Assembly: GCF_030410485.1 (NCBI RefSeq)
Contig: NZ_JAUHHC010000004.1
Location: forward strand, 62,001-126,000
Source: Roseateles violae
GTDB taxonomy: Bacteria; Pseudomonadota; Gammaproteobacteria; Burkholderiales; Burkholderiaceae_C
Direction of reading: 5' to 3'
Length of the DNA: 64,000 nt
Shown here: positions 63,078-64,000 of the stretch, one piece after another
Numbering within the stretch: the first letter of the stretch is position 1
Layout: each line of letters opens with the position of its first letter
Translations under genes and position numbers: made by a program
Notes under the pieces: model-generated
What the model was told of the DNA's origin: nothing
Database searches by the model: none
Seen by the model: only the letters and a program-made list of their open reading frames with translations

Positions 63078-64000
63078 TCAAGCCTTGGGCAGCAGCAGCT
63101 CGCAGCGCAGCCCGCCCAGCGTCGCCGAGCGATCCAGCCGGATGCGGCCGCCATGGCGCTCGGCGATCGCCTTGACGATGGCCAGGCCCAGGCCGCTGCC
63201 CGTCGCGCTGTGGGCGGTCTCGCTGCGGTAGAAGCGGTCGAACACGCGCTCGCGTTCCTCTTCGGCAATGCCGGGGCCGCTGTCCTCGACGATCAGCCTT
63301 GCCTCGGCGCCCGCGTCCAGCAGGCTGACGTCGACCCGCCCGCCCGGCGGCGTGTACTTGATCGCGTTGTCGAGCAGATTGCGCAGCAGCAGCGCCAGCG
63401 CCTCGGGCTGGCCGGGCACGCTCAGCGGATCGGCGCGCAGCAGGCCCAGGTCGATGCCGCGCTGCTGAGCTGCGCCGGCCTGCTCGGCGACCAGGCGACG
63501 CAGCAGCGGCTCCAGCGCCAGCGGACCGCGTGGTTCGAGCGCCGCCTCCTGCCGCGCCAGCAGCAGCAGCTGCTCGACCAGATGGCTGGCGCGTTCGATG
63601 CCGGCCGCCAGCCGCTGCTGCGCCTGGGCGCGCGCGGCCTCGTCGGGCGCGCGCTGCAGGCCCTGGATCTGCAGCTTCAACGCCGTCAGCGGCGAGCGCA
63701 GCTCATGGGCCGCATCGGCGACGAAATGCTGCTGCTGCTCGAAGGAGCGCTGCAGCCGCGCCAGCAGCGAGTTCATCTCGTCGACCATGGGCCGGACCTC
63801 GATCGGCAGGCCGGCCGCGGCAACCGGGGACAGGTCTTGCGCCGCCCGCCTGGCCAGCTGCCCGCGCACCCGTTCCACCGGCTCCAGCGAGCGACCGACG
63901 ATCCAGCCGACGACGAGCATCAGGATGGGCAGCATGATGGCGATCGGCATCACCGTGCGCAGGGCCAGGCGGCCGGCCAGGCGCTGGCGCACCGACAGCG
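63078..64000 (-). CDS. sensor histidine kinase (QseC-like; 5' partial)
   Basis: The frame is open to the window end, so the N-terminus, with the periplasmic sensor, is missing; about 307 residues are visible. It has a membrane helix (IAIMLPILMLVVGWIVG), HAMP, the H-box with phospho-acceptor His (FVADAAHELRSPLTALKLQI), N-box (LLRNLLDNAIKYTP), G1 (VEDSGPGIAEEERERVFDRF) and G2 (GSGLGLAIVKAIAERHGG). It phosphorylates a response regulator, presumably encoded just upstream. It probably helps control the protease gene that follows. Confidence 0.93.
   Translation of the reverse strand, partial: LSVRQRLAGRLALRTVMPIAIMLPILMLVVGWIVGRSLEPVERVRGQLARRAAQDLSPVAAAGLPIEVRPMVDEMNSLLARLQRSFEQQQHFVADAAHELRSPLTALKLQIQGLQRAPDEAARAQAQQRLAAGIERASHLVEQLLLLARQEAALEPRGPLALEPLLRRLVAEQAGAAQQRGIDLGLLRADPLSVPGQPEALALLLRNLLDNAIKYTPPGGRVDVSLLDAGAEARLIVEDSGPGIAEEERERVFDRFYRSETAHSATGSGLGLAIVKAIAERHGGRIRLDRSATLGGLRCELLLPKA

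Overview
The window is very GC-rich, densely packed and rich in stop-overlapping starts (ATGA, TGATG). Protein signatures (Zn-ADH, DUF4142, DUF883, SYLF, QseC-like kinase next to a Do-family protease) and the codon bias fit a betaproteobacterium of the Burkholderiales, probably the Rubrivivax/Leptothrix/Roseateles group. The taxon is inferred from composition and gene content, not from a marker gene. No tRNA, rRNA, CRISPR array or intact insertion sequence was seen.

Layout. (a) 1-4416: a three-gene coupled operon for an M50 metallopeptidase/HlyD hybrid (5' end outside the window), a short SecA-like ATPase and a periplasmic adaptor; this is a candidate uncharacterised export machine. (b) 4436-17958: housekeeping and stress-type genes: UdgX-like uracil-DNA glycosylase, SDR-DoxX fusion, DUF2269, zinc alcohol dehydrogenase, SYLF protein, a free-standing catalase-C-domain-like protein with a coupled Pro-rich microprotein, sorbosone-dehydrogenase-like propeller, DUF4142, isochorismatase-like hydrolase, DUF883-like protein, a disordered Ser/Gly/Asn-rich exported protein and a large propeller-amidohydrolase. 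(c) 18043-50481: an essentially complete flagellar locus. Minus-strand blocks are flgBCDEFGHIJKL plus one unknown gene; fliD-fliS-fliT-like-fliK-fliL-fliA-motA-motB-flgM-flgN-GH73; and fliEFGHIJ. Plus-strand genes are flgA and fliMNPQR-flhB-flhA. Own motor genes, own sigma-28, no fliO/flhF/flhG/chemotaxis genes and the order fliD-S-T-K-L-A-motAB match the lateral (Laf/Flag-2) flagellar plan. (d) 50701-60204: a glycan locus. A minus-strand coupled operon runs from a TPR/OGT-type glycosyltransferase through a CDP-glucose pathway to a branched deoxysugar, facing a plus-strand GT2 glycosyltransferase/methyltransferase pair. (e) 60390-61295 flagellin, then a Do-type protease and a sensor kinase cut by the window end.

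How it fits together. I found a shared promoter-like motif, TTTAAGTT-N13-G(T/C)CGCCTT with invariant spacing, upstream of flgK, fliD, flagellin, the OGT-type glycosyltransferase and a FliK-like gene, plus one orphan copy in the 1-kb gap between fliE and fliM. It looks like the recognition site of the locus-encoded FliA (sigma-28). Its presence before the glycosyltransferase operon ties sugar synthesis to late flagellar gene expression. The simplest reading is a lateral flagellum whose flagellin is O-glycosylated with a CDP-derived, C-methylated 6-deoxyhexose. This is inference from sequence and context and needs direct testing.
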